This document shows positions 24,176 through 33,400 of a DNA stretch of 64,000 nt, in pieces. Source of the stretch: Actinomadura luzonensis (GTDB lineage: Bacteria; Actinomycetota; Actinomycetes; Streptosporangiales; Streptosporangiaceae); the NCBI RefSeq assembly GCF_022664455.2, contig NZ_JAKRKC020000002.1, positions 372,001 to 436,000 of the forward strand, in the 5' to 3' direction. Positions within the stretch are counted from its first letter, which is position 1, and every line of letters starts with the position of its first letter. The notes under the pieces were generated by a model that was not told the DNA's origin, did not search any database, and worked only from the letters and a program-made list of their open reading frames with translations. Both the position numbers and the translations under genes were made by a program.

Positions 24176-25657
24176 TCAGAACGGGTACTCGCGGTCCTGG
24201 TCGCGTACCGTGACCCACTGCAGCTCGCTGAACTCCTCGGCGGCGAACCCCAGCCCGAACCGGCCCCACCCGCTGTCCTTGACGCCGCCGAACGGCATGT
24301 GCGGCTCGTCGTTGACCGGCTGGTCGTTGACGTGCACGATGCCGGCGTCCAGCCGGGACGCCAGCTTGAGCCCGTGCCGGGGGTCGCCGGTGATGACGGA
24401 CGCGGCGAGGCCCAGGTCGGAGGCGTTGGCGCGGGCGACCGCCGCGTCGGCCGAGTCGACCGCCTCCACCACCACGACCGGCCCGAACGTCTCGCCCTGG
24501 GCGATCTCGGCCTCGTCCGGCACGTCGGCCAGGACGGTGGCCGGGTAGCACGGGGGCCGTGGCACGCCGCCGGCCAGGACGCGGGCGCCGAGCTGGACGG
24601 CCTCCCTGACCCGCCGGTCCAGCAGCGCCAGCGCCCACTCGTCGATGACGGGGCCGACGACGGTGGCCGGGTTGCGCGGGTCGCCGGTAGGCAGCGTCGC
24701 GGCCCTGGCCGCGAACCGTTCGGTGAACGCGTCGGCCAGCGGCCGCTCGACGTAGATCCGCCGGGCGCACATGCACACCTGGCCCTGGTGGACGAAGGCG
24801 CCGTAGGTGGCGGCGTCCACCGCGTGGGCGAGGTCGGCGTCGCGGGTGACGATGAGCGGGTTCTGGCCGCTGAGCTGGAGCACGACGCGCTTGAGGTGAC
24901 GGCCGGCCTTCTCGGCCAGGCGGCGGCCGGTGGGGGTGGAGCCGGTGAAGTTGATCCGTTTTACCAGGGGGGAGGCCAGCATCGCGTCGGCGAGCCCGCC
25001 GGCCTCGCCCGGCGCGTGGGTGACCACGTTGAGCGCGCCGGCCGGCAGCCCGGCCTCGTGCAGCACCTCCGCCCAGAGGGCGCCGCCGGTGTACGGAGCC
25101 TCTTCGGAGGGTTTCAGCACCACGGTGTTGCCGAGGGCGAGCGGCCCGGCGATCGCCCGCCCGGACAGGGTGAGCGAGGCGTTCCATGGCGCGATCGCGC
25201 CGACTACGCCCACCGGACGGCGTACCGCCATCGCGTGCGTGCCCGCGACGTCGGACGGCAGCAGGCTGCCGGTGGGCTGGTAGGGGAGCTGGGCGGCCTG
25301 GCGGAGCAGCTTGACGGCGAAGCCGAGCTGGACCTCGCCGAAGTGGCGGCCGCACCCGGTCTCGGCGGCGAGCGCGTCCAGGACCTCGTCGTGCCGGGCG
25401 CTCAGGAGGTCGGCCGCGCGCAGGAAGACCTGCTGGCGCCGCGCGGGCGGCAGCGCGGACCAGCCGGGGAAGGCCGCGTGCGCGGCGGTGATCGCGCGCT
25501 CCGCGTCGTCGGCGTCGCCGGCCGCGACCTCGGCGAGCACCTCGCCGGACCACGGGGAGCGGTCGGGGTAGGTGCGGCCGGAGCCGGCGCCGGCCCACGC
25601 GCCGCCGATGAAGTGCCCGATGCGCGACCTGCGCCACTCGCTCCCCGCTCGGGCCAT
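24176..25657 (-). CDS. Aldehyde dehydrogenase with Glu-to-Gln change at the general base
   Basis: The 493-residue protein belongs to the benzaldehyde/vanillin-type aldehyde dehydrogenases. NAD site motifs (PWNASLTL, KPSEEAPY, INFTGSTPTG), catalytic Cys295 in GQVCMCA and GETFGPVV are present. The usual catalytic motif LELGGK reads LQLSGQ, so the general base Glu is Gln261, exactly 34 residues before the Cys as in ALDH2. This should slow deacylation. It may be impaired or specialised. It is divergent from the IclR regulator, with a 17-bp operator in between, and likely works on an aromatic aldehyde. Confidence 0.85.
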   Translation of the reverse strand: MARAGSEWRRSRIGHFIGGAWAGAGSGRTYPDRSPWSGEVLAEVAAGDADDAERAITAAHAAFPGWSALPPARRQQVFLRAADLLSARHDEVLDALAAETGCGRHFGEVQLGFAVKLLRQAAQLPYQPTGSLLPSDVAGTHAMAVRRPVGVVGAIAPWNASLTLSGRAIAGPLALGNTVVLKPSEEAPYTGGALWAEVLHEAGLPAGALNVVTHAPGEAGGLADAMLASPLVKRINFTGSTPTGRRLAEKAGRHLKRVVLQLSGQNPLIVTRDADLAHAVDAATYGAFVHQGQVCMCARRIYVERPLADAFTERFAARAATLPTGDPRNPATVVGPVIDEWALALLDRRVREAVQLGARVLAGGVPRPPCYPATVLADVPDEAEIAQGETFGPVVVVEAVDSADAAVARANASDLGLAASVITGDPRHGLKLASRLDAGIVHVNDQPVNDEPHMPFGGVKDSGWGRFGLGFAAEEFSELQWVTVRDQDREYPF

Positions 25658-25683
25658 GTCCCGTGATCCTCTCGGCCGATGTG

Positions 25684-25700
25684 TTCCGGTGACTGGAACG
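25684..25700. promoter_or_regulatory. Candidate IclR operator, copy 1
   Basis: GTTCCGGTGACTGGAAC is a 17-bp near-palindrome (8-bp arms with one mismatch) in the gap between the aldehyde dehydrogenase and IclR genes. The same element, with two differences and in inverse orientation, is found at 26566-26582. Confidence 0.75.
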
Positions 25701-25710
25701 GTAAGAGCAT

Positions 25711-26556
25711 ATGCTGACCGCTGTGACCGAAGACCGCGCCCCAGCAGGCGTCCCGGCGTCGCACTCGGTGTCCCTGGAGCGGGGGCTGAGCATCCTGGAC
25801 GCCTTCACCGGCGACCGCTCGGTGCTGGGGATCGCCGACCTGGCCCGGGCGGTGGGCCTCAACAAGAGCACCACGCACCGCTACGTCGCCACCCTGACCG
25901 CGCTGCGCTACCTCCAGCAGGACGCCGAGACGAAGAAGTACTTCCTCGGCCCGCGCGCCGTGGACCTGGGGTTCGCCGCGATCGACTCGATGGAGCTCAC
26001 CCGCGTCACCGGCCCGCTGCTGCAGGCGCTCGCCGACGAGACCGGGTTCACGGTGAGCGCGGCGGTGCGCGACGGGCCCGACGTCGTCTACGTGGACCGG
26101 CGGCGCAGCACCCGGCGCAGCTCCCTGGCCATGGACCTCAACCTGCACGCCGGCTCCCGCCTGCCGGCCTACTGCACCTCCATGGGCAAGGTGCTGCTCG
26201 CCTTCCAGGACCCGGCGGCGCTGCGGCACGTCCTGGACCACACCGACCTGGCCCGCCGGGGGCCGAGGACGATCACCAACCGGGAGCAGCTGCTGGCCGC
26301 GCTGGCCAGGGTCCGCCGGTGCGGGATCGCGGTCAACGACGAGGAGCTGGCCCCGGGGCTGCGCTCGTTCTCCGCGCCGGTGCGCGACCGGTCCGGCGAG
26401 GTGGTGGCCGCGATCAACGTCGCGGTGTACCTGACGCTGGCGCCGACCACCGTCGAGGCGCTGGCCGGGCGCCTGGAGGGGCCGCTGCGGCGCACCGCGG
26501 CGGAGATCTCCCGGAGGCTCGGCCACCGGCCCGCTCTGGAGCAGGGTTCGAGCTGA
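25711..26556 (+). CDS. IclR-family transcriptional regulator
   Basis: The 281-residue protein has an N-terminal winged HTH (LERGLSILDAFTG, then LGIADLARAVGLNKSTTHRY) and a GAF-like IclR effector domain (VSAAVRDGPDVVYVDRR, SRLPAYCTSMGKVLLA, GIAVNDEELAPGL). The closest types regulate aromatic-acid or aldehyde catabolism (PcaR/PobR group). The flanking aldehyde dehydrogenases and the two copies of one operator make them its probable targets. The ATG lies after AACGGTAAGAGC; the Shine-Dalgarno sequence is weak. Confidence 0.9.
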   Translation: MLTAVTEDRAPAGVPASHSVSLERGLSILDAFTGDRSVLGIADLARAVGLNKSTTHRYVATLTALRYLQQDAETKKYFLGPRAVDLGFAAIDSMELTRVTGPLLQALADETGFTVSAAVRDGPDVVYVDRRRSTRRSSLAMDLNLHAGSRLPAYCTSMGKVLLAFQDPAALRHVLDHTDLARRGPRTITNREQLLAALARVRRCGIAVNDEELAPGLRSFSAPVRDRSGEVVAAINVAVYLTLAPTTVEALAGRLEGPLRRTAAEISRRLGHRPALEQGSS

Positions 26557-26565
26557 CGAATTCGC

Positions 26566-26582
26566 GTTCGAGTCGCCGGAAC
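26566..26582. promoter_or_regulatory. Candidate IclR operator, copy 2
   Basis: The reverse complement, GTTCCGGCGACTCGAAC, differs from copy 1 at two of 17 positions. It lies 122 bp upstream of the second aldehyde dehydrogenase, so the IclR protein probably controls both enzymes. Confidence 0.75.
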
Positions 26583-26704
26583 GACTTGTTGCACGCGTGT
26601 TGACGGGGCCGTACGGTCGGGACACCTCTCGCCGGTGCACCGGCGTCGCCCCCGTCGTCCCCGTCGCCCCCGTCGCCCCCTGGCCTCCCCACGAAGGAAA
26701 GCCC

Positions 26705-28165
26705 ATGACCGTCACCCGCGAACTGCTCATCGGCGGCAAGTCCGTGCCCGCCCGGTCCGGCCGTACCACCGCCGACCTGAACCCCTACACCGGGCAGGCG
26801 TACGCGACCGTGGCCGCCGCCGGGCCCGAGGACGTCACGCTCGCGGTGGACGCCGCGCAGGCCGCCTTCGCCGACTGGGCGGCGCTGAGCCCGTTCGCCC
26901 GCCGCGCGATCTTCCTCAAGGCTGCCGACCTGCTGCAGGAGCGCGGCGAGGAGGCGGCGGCGCTGATGGCGGACGAGGTCGGCGGCACCCGGCCGTGGGC
27001 GCTGTTCAACGTCGGCCTGGCCGCGAACGTCCTGCGCGAGAGCGCCGCCGCGATCACCGCGCCGCGCGGCGACGTGCTCGCCGCGCAGGAGGAGGGCGCG
27101 CTCGGCCTGGCCGTACGCGAGCCCGTCGGCGTGGTCGCCGCGTTCTCCCCGTGGAACGCGCCGCTCATCCTCGGCGTCCGCGCGGTGGCCGCCGCGCTCG
27201 CCGCCGGGAACACCGTCGTCATGAAGCCCAGCGAGGACGCGCCGATCGCGTGCGGCCTGTTCGTCGCCGACGTGCTGGCCGCGGCCGGGCTCCCCGACGG
27301 CGTGCTCAACGTCGTCACCAACGACCCGGCCGACGCCGCGCAGATCGCCGAGACGCTGATCGCCGACCCCCGGGTGCGCGCGGTCAACTTCACCGGCTCC
27401 ACCGAGATCGGCCGCATCATCGGCGCCCACGCCGCCCGGCACCTCAAGCCGGCCATGCTGGAGCTCGGCGGCAAGAACGCGATCATCGTGCTCGACGACG
27501 CCGACCTCGGCTACGCGGTGGACGCGGCCACGTTCGGGGTGTTCATGAACGCGGGCCAGATCTGCATGTCCGGCGACCGGGTGCTGGTGCACGAGTCGCT
27601 GGCGGAGGAGTTCACCGCCAGGTTCGCCGCCAAGGTCGCCGCGCTGCCCGCCGGCGACCCGGCCGACCCCGCCACCGTGATCGGGCCGCTGGTCTCCGCC
27701 GCCGCGGCGCGGCGCGTCGCCGCCCTCGTCAGCGACGCCGTCGCCAAGGGCGCCACCGTCGTCACCGGCGGCGGCGAGCCGGAGGGCGCGGTGCACCCGG
27801 CGACCGTCCTGACCGGCGTGCCCCGCGACGCCGACCTGTACTACGGCGAAGGCTTCGGCCCGGTCTGCGTGATCGACACCTTCGCCACCGACGAGGAGGC
27901 CGTCGCCAAGGCCAACGACACCGACCACGGCCTGACGGCGGGCGTCATCACCGAGAACGGCACCCACGGCCTCCGCGTGGCCCGCCGGCTGCGGACCGGC
28001 ATCGTGCACGTCAACGACCAGTCGGTCGCCGACGAGCCGCAGGCCCCGTTCGGCGGCTTCAAGTCCTCCGGCTACGGCCGGTTCGGCGGCCGCTGGGGCA
28101 TCGAGGCCTTCACCAACACCCGCTGGATCACCCTGGCCACCCAGCACGCGCACTACCCCTTCTGA
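26705..28165 (+). CDS. Benzaldehyde/salicylaldehyde-type aldehyde dehydrogenase
   Basis: The 486-residue protein has all catalytic features: PWNAPLIL, KPSEDAPI, VNFTGSTEIG, general base Glu in MLELGGKN, catalytic Cys in NAGQICMS, and GEGFGPV. It oxidises an aldehyde, probably aromatic, with NAD(P). It starts at ATG after AAGGAAAG. It lies downstream of the IclR regulator in the same direction, with operator copy 2 in the gap. Unlike the first dehydrogenase it keeps the catalytic Glu, so the pair may differ in activity or substrate. Confidence 0.88.
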   Translation: MTVTRELLIGGKSVPARSGRTTADLNPYTGQAYATVAAAGPEDVTLAVDAAQAAFADWAALSPFARRAIFLKAADLLQERGEEAAALMADEVGGTRPWALFNVGLAANVLRESAAAITAPRGDVLAAQEEGALGLAVREPVGVVAAFSPWNAPLILGVRAVAAALAAGNTVVMKPSEDAPIACGLFVADVLAAAGLPDGVLNVVTNDPADAAQIAETLIADPRVRAVNFTGSTEIGRIIGAHAARHLKPAMLELGGKNAIIVLDDADLGYAVDAATFGVFMNAGQICMSGDRVLVHESLAEEFTARFAAKVAALPAGDPADPATVIGPLVSAAAARRVAALVSDAVAKGATVVTGGGEPEGAVHPATVLTGVPRDADLYYGEGFGPVCVIDTFATDEEAVAKANDTDHGLTAGVITENGTHGLRVARRLRTGIVHVNDQSVADEPQAPFGGFKSSGYGRFGGRWGIEAFTNTRWITLATQHAHYPF

Positions 28166-28230
28166 GGACGCCGCCCCGCCCTGCCGCCCTGGCCGTCCCG
28201 AGGGGGCCGCACCGGCCACCCGCGTGCGGC

Positions 28231-29421
28231 ATGCTGGGACGTGTGCGGGTGATCCACGTGGTGTCGTGCGCCGTCGTCAGCGTGCTGCTGCTCGGCTTCA
28301 TCGGCCTGCCGGGCGAGACCATCACGGCGGCGGGGCGCTCCTCCTACCCCTGGCGGCCGGCGGGCTGGGGCACTCCGGCGATCGACGTCGTCGGCAGCGC
28401 CTCCTACGCCGCCGAGGTGTACGGCGACGTCGCGGTGCGCTCGCGCTGGGGCCCGCGCGACGCCGGGCTCGTCGGCGAGCGGGTCACGGACGGCGCCACG
28501 GCCTGGCGGTACGAGAACGCCTGGGCCGACGACTCCCTGGGGCCCGTCCGGGTGGACGACCGCCGGGTCGCGGCCGTCTGGCGGGACGGCCGGGTCAGCC
28601 TGATCGACGTGCCGGACGGCCGCATCGTCTGGCGGGCCGACCTGCCGAGCGGCCCGTACCACGAGGCCAACCGCGCCTACGACGAGGAATGGGCGGCGGC
28701 CTGGGAGATCTCCGTGGCCGCGGACGGGCCCGTGCCGCTCGTGGTGGTCCTGCACGACGGCCGGCTCGACGTCCTGGACGGCCGCACGGGGGAGAGCCGC
28801 TGGTCCTACCCGCAAGGCCCGCCCGTCTCCTGCCCGGAGAGGAGAGATCTCGTGCCCTCCTCGGTCCGCAGCGCGGGCGGCGTCGTGCTCGTGTTCGGGG
28901 AGTGCGCGGGCGGCGAGGCGAACCTCGCGCTCAGCGCCGCGGACGGCGGACGGCTGTGGGAGTTCCGCGGCGGCGAGCTGTGGCACGCGCGCGCGCTCGG
29001 CGCCGGCCGGCTGGCGTCGGTGGACGCCGGCGGCGCCCTGAGCGTCCGCGCGGCCCGCGACGGCAAGGTCCTCTGGCGCGTCCCCTCGGCGGGGCTCGAA
29101 CGCAATCCCTACGGGGAGGCGATGGGCGTGTCGGACGACCTGGTGATCGTGCGTTCACCGGCCGCGGCGACCGCCTACCGGATCGCCGACGGCGGGGTCG
29201 CCTGGCGCCGCGCCCTGGACGAGACGGGCGACCACGCCGTGCTGACGGACGGCGCCCGCACCTACGTCGCGGCGGACGCGACGACGCTGCTCAGGCTCGA
29301 CACCGGCACCGGGCGCGTTGTGGACCGGCGCCGCTTCGCGGACGACATCACCCTGCGCTGGGCGCACGACGGCCTGGCCGGCATCGGCGTGGGCATCGGC
29401 GACGACGTGGTCGTCGCCTGA
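28231..29421 (+). CDS. PQQ-like beta-propeller protein, exported or membrane-anchored
   Basis: The 396-residue protein has an N-terminal hydrophobic stretch (VIHVVSCAVVSVLLLGFIGL), a signal anchor or signal peptide, followed by PQQ-enzyme-like propeller blades (DGRIVWRADLPSG, DGRTGESRWSYP, DGGRLWEFRGGEL, DGKVLWRVPSAG, DGGVAWRRAL). It lacks obvious PQQ-binding residues and is probably a binding scaffold. A GTG at 28243 is an alternative start. It converges on another propeller protein 14 bases away. Confidence 0.75.
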   Translation: MLGRVRVIHVVSCAVVSVLLLGFIGLPGETITAAGRSSYPWRPAGWGTPAIDVVGSASYAAEVYGDVAVRSRWGPRDAGLVGERVTDGATAWRYENAWADDSLGPVRVDDRRVAAVWRDGRVSLIDVPDGRIVWRADLPSGPYHEANRAYDEEWAAAWEISVAADGPVPLVVVLHDGRLDVLDGRTGESRWSYPQGPPVSCPERRDLVPSSVRSAGGVVLVFGECAGGEANLALSAADGGRLWEFRGGELWHARALGAGRLASVDAGGALSVRAARDGKVLWRVPSAGLERNPYGEAMGVSDDLVIVRSPAAATAYRIADGGVAWRRALDETGDHAVLTDGARTYVAADATTLLRLDTGTGRVVDRRRFADDITLRWAHDGLAGIGVGIGDDVVVA

Positions 29422-29435
29422 CCGGTCGCGCGGGG

Positions 29436-30326
29436 CTAGGCGACGATGTCGAGGGCCTCGATCGTGACCTGCGGGTCGACGGCCAGGAAGGGCCGCTCGT
29501 CGCCGTCGTCGAGGTCGGCGGTGACGAGGCGGCCCGGCGCGGAGCCCGGCCGGACGACGCGGCCGGCGCTGATGGCGAGGTAGCCGTCGTAGCTGCGCCG
29601 GGTGAAGCGGCGCTCGGCGCCGGTCGGCACGTCGATCGCGATGAGCGGGCTCTCGTCGTCGGGCTCCGGGTAGACGATCAGCTCCCGCTCGGAGGCCCAG
29701 ACGGAGTGCGGGCCCGGCAGGGCGACCCGTTCGGGGAAGGAGGCGGTCTCCTTGCCCGACAGGTCGAGGACGACGGTGATGAGGACGTCGTCCAGCGTCA
29801 GGTACGTGGCCGCGAGGCGCTGCCCGTCGGGTGACCAGCTGATGGACGCCTCCTCCCAGTAGCCCTCGGCCGCCCAGAGCGTGCGCCGGCCGCCGGTGCC
29901 GGTGTCGATCAGGACCACGCCGGCGACCTCGTCGCCGACGCCGGGGATGCCGGGGCCGTCGGACAGGTCGGCGAGCACGGCGAGCCGGTCGCCGTCGGGG
30001 GAGAGGGCCGCGCGCAGGTAGTCGTCGGAGACGAACTCCTGGCGCTCGCCGGTGGCGAGCGTGTGCAGCACCACCCGGGGCGGTCCCGCGCCGTCGTCCT
30101 GGCGGGCCGTGCACACCAGCCGGGCGCCGTCGTCCGACAGCGACACCGTCTCCGGCGCGAGGTGCGCGGGCAGGCCGGGGACGGTCGCGAACGTGTCGCT
30201 GTCGGCGTCCAGCACGATCACGGCGGGCCCGCCGGGCCCCCGGACCGCCAGGACCATCCGGGCCGCGCGTACCGGCCGGGCGGCCGGTACGCCGGATGTG
30301 ATCTCCCATGACCGGTCGACGACCAC
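29436..30326 (-). CDS. TolB/WD40-like beta-propeller protein
   Basis: The 296-residue protein starts at GTG 30326 with GGAGG five bases upstream; an earlier TTG has no such site. Repeated blades contain SDDGARLVCTA, SPDGDRLAVLA and SPDGQRLAATY, the TolB/PD40 pattern. No signal peptide is visible from the chosen start, so it is likely cytoplasmic. Its role is unknown. It may share a promoter region with the divergent giant repeat protein. Confidence 0.75.
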   Translation of the reverse strand: MVVDRSWEITSGVPAARPVRAARMVLAVRGPGGPAVIVLDADSDTFATVPGLPAHLAPETVSLSDDGARLVCTARQDDGAGPPRVVLHTLATGERQEFVSDDYLRAALSPDGDRLAVLADLSDGPGIPGVGDEVAGVVLIDTGTGGRRTLWAAEGYWEEASISWSPDGQRLAATYLTLDDVLITVVLDLSGKETASFPERVALPGPHSVWASERELIVYPEPDDESPLIAIDVPTGAERRFTRRSYDGYLAISAGRVVRPGSAPGRLVTADLDDGDERPFLAVDPQVTIEALDIVA

Positions 30327-30441
30327 GACACCTCCACTTACTGATCCGGTGGGCAGCCTAGTCAAAGATCACAGATACCGGTAATTCCCGGCATCTATCG
30401 CAAAACGATCTTATTGGTGTACGGTCCCGCTGCCAGACTTT

Positions 30442-33400
30442 ATGATCTCTTTATTCGGGGTGAGCGTGCGGCGTCTCTGCGTGATCATGGTGGCCGTGCT
30501 CGTGGCCGGGTTCCTCGTTCCCGTGCACGAGCTGTTGTTACCCAAGTGGGCGGAGGCGGCCACCGCGTGCTCTCCCAACAGCGACGACTGGTCCAACGGC
30601 CGCAGCGGCGAGAAACGCTGCGTCTTCAACCACAAGTACTCCACGCGCCGCCGCATCAACGAGGCGTGCCTGCGCGACCGTCCCGTCTTCGGGACCCACA
30701 TCTACCAGCAGCCCAGCGAGTGCAGCCCGTCCGGCGGCGTCGAGGCCATCGGGCAGGCCCGCGCCATCAAGTACCTCAGCGACCAGATCGGCGGGGGCGG
30801 CGGGCTCATCAACCCCGCGATCCAGTGGGAGCCGAGCCTCAGCGGCGGCAGCGACCGGCCCGACATCATCTACTACGACCGCGTCGGCAACAGCTGGGGC
30901 CAGGTGATCGAGGCCAAGGTCAGCGACAACGCCGACTACTCGGGCTGGGGCGGCCAGGTCGCCCGGTACGTCACCGCGCTGTCCAACGACGGCGTCAGGA
31001 ACGTCACCGCCGGCACGGTGCTCAACCAGTACGGCGCCTACGACGACTGGTTCCAGGTCTACAGCAAGAACCGCAGCTGCAAGGTCGGCGACAAGGACGG
31101 CTACCAGCTCTCCACGTACCGGGCCACCGCGCCCGTTCCCGGGCTGCTGCGCATCGACGAGGTGCGCAAGGAGCGCAAGTGCGAGGAGAGCAAGCGCCAG
31201 CCGCCGCCCGGCAGCCCGCCCACCGAGATCCCCGAGTGGGACGAGAACGACGACGACCGCGACTGGCCGATCTGGCAGGGGCTCCGGCAGCTCCTCGACC
31301 GCCTCACCACCCCCCGCGGCGACTCCAGCTCCGAGAACAACAACGACGTGGCCAGGTACGGCAGCACCGCCGCGGCCGCGGCCGCGCTGACCGCCGCCCT
31401 CGTGGCGTTCTTCAAGTCCCCGCGCGGCCTGCTGTTCCTGCGCGCGGCCGGCTTCGCCAGCGCCGAGGCGGCGCTGGCGCTCGGCGCGAGCACGCTGATC
31501 GTGCTCATCCTGCTGTGGTACTTCTCCGAGCACGGCGGCCTGGTCAAGGGCGAGCCGCACTTCACCACCCTGGACGGCCTGGGCTACGACCTGCAGTCCG
31601 TCGGCGAGTTCGTCCTCGCCGCCTCCGACAGGTACGGCCTGGAGGTCCACGGCCGGCTCAGCCCCGCCAGCGGCGGCCGGGACGTGTCGGTGATGTTCGA
31701 CGCCGCGATGGAGGCCGGTGACCACAAGGTCGAGTTCCACGAGAACGACCTGTACCTCGACGGCCAGAAGTTCACGCTCGACACCGACAAGATCCTCTAC
31801 CTCGGCAAGGACGCGTTCGTCCTGCGCAAGGACGGCAAGTGGCTGGTCATGTTCGACGGCCTGGACGGGCCCGTCCTGTCCTGGAGGCGCGGCGCCGCCG
31901 GGCTCTACCTGCCGCCGTCCGCCGACAGCGACCTCGTGGGCCTGCTCGGCAACGCCGACGGCGACCCGAAGAACGACCTGAAGCTGCGTGACGGCACCCA
32001 GCTCCCCGCCACCGCGACGCCCGCCCAGCTCCACACCGACTACGCCAACTCCTGGCGGCTCGACGACACCGAGTCGTTGTTCACCTACGGCCCGGGCGAG
32101 AGCACCGCGACCTTCACCGACCTGCAGTTCCCCTCCCGCGTCGTCACCATCCACGACCTGACGCCCGAGCAGATGCAGCTCGCGAGCGCCCAGTGCGAGG
32201 CGAGCGGCGTCCAGCCGGGCGTGCCGTTCAACGACTGCGTCCTGGACATGGCGCTGACCGCGGACACCTCGTTCGCCGCGGCCGCCGCCGAGCAGAAGAC
32301 GGTCAGCATCGACCCGGCGGCGCAGGTCGTCAACGACAACGGGGACCTGACGGTCGACTTCGAGGGCACGCTCGGCAAGAACGTGCTGCCCTCGCGGGTG
32401 TCGGCCGACGCCTCCGCCGGCTCGTTCGCCGGGCCGTTCAGCGGCGACGACTCCTACCGCTTCTTCGTGCAGTCGCTGCCGCCGCACAAGAGCGGGAGCC
32501 TCGCCTTCGACCTGCTGGCCGTCGGCGACTGGTCGGCCGACTCCGACACCGAGACGGTGAAGGTCGAGACCGACCGCGACGACCCGCGCACGGTCACCCC
32601 CGGCGAGCTGACGCCCGTCGCGTCCGGGACGCTGGCCAACGGCCTGCCCTGGACCAAGTACCGCGTCACCGTGCCCGTCACCCACAGCAACAGCCAGATC
32701 GAGGTGAAGGTCTCGGTCACCGGCGCGGCCGGCATCTCCGGCCAGGCGTACGGCCTCGACAACGTCACGCTCGACCTCGACGTCGCCCCGCCGCAGACGT
32801 TCGCGGTGCCGCTGCCGTTCACCGCCTCCGACGGCGTGCCCGGCGAGGGCGCGGGCAACCTGGAGGGCGAGGTCGCGGTGGACGAGTACCGGTTCACCCT
32901 CGACCGGCCGGCCTCGCTCTTCGTCAACGCGCAGGAGTGCCCCGGGTTCGGGCTGCGGTGGGAGCTGCTCGACGCCGCGGGCGCCAAGGCCGCCACCAAC
33001 AACCTGTGCGGCGCCAAGCGCGTCGACGGGCTGGCCGCCGGCGCCTACCGGCTGCGCGTCTCCCCGTGGAACGACGCGTTCGGGCCGTACAAGCTGAGCG
33101 TCAACACGCTGGGGGCGGACGTCGTCGCGACCGCCGCGATCGACGGGCCCCAGGTGCCGATCCAGGTCGCCGACCCGGGCCAGCGCGGCACCTGGACCTT
33201 CACCGGCACCGCCGGGCAGAAGGTCTCCGCCGTCCTCGGCGAGGGCACGCTGTCCTCGCTCGGCGACGCCACCGTGCAGCTCCGCGGGCCCGACGGGCGG
33301 ATCCTGGCCCAGGAGTCCTGCGGCAAGGAGTGCTTCGTCGACACCGAGACGCTGCCGGCGACCGGCACGTACGCGATGGTGTGGGACCCGAAGGACGCCC

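Noticed and set aside
26545..26585. GGTTCGAG and GTTCGAGTC strings resembling a tRNA T-loop
   Set aside because: No acceptor stem, anticodon arm or D-arm can be formed around them. The second string is part of the IclR-type operator copy.
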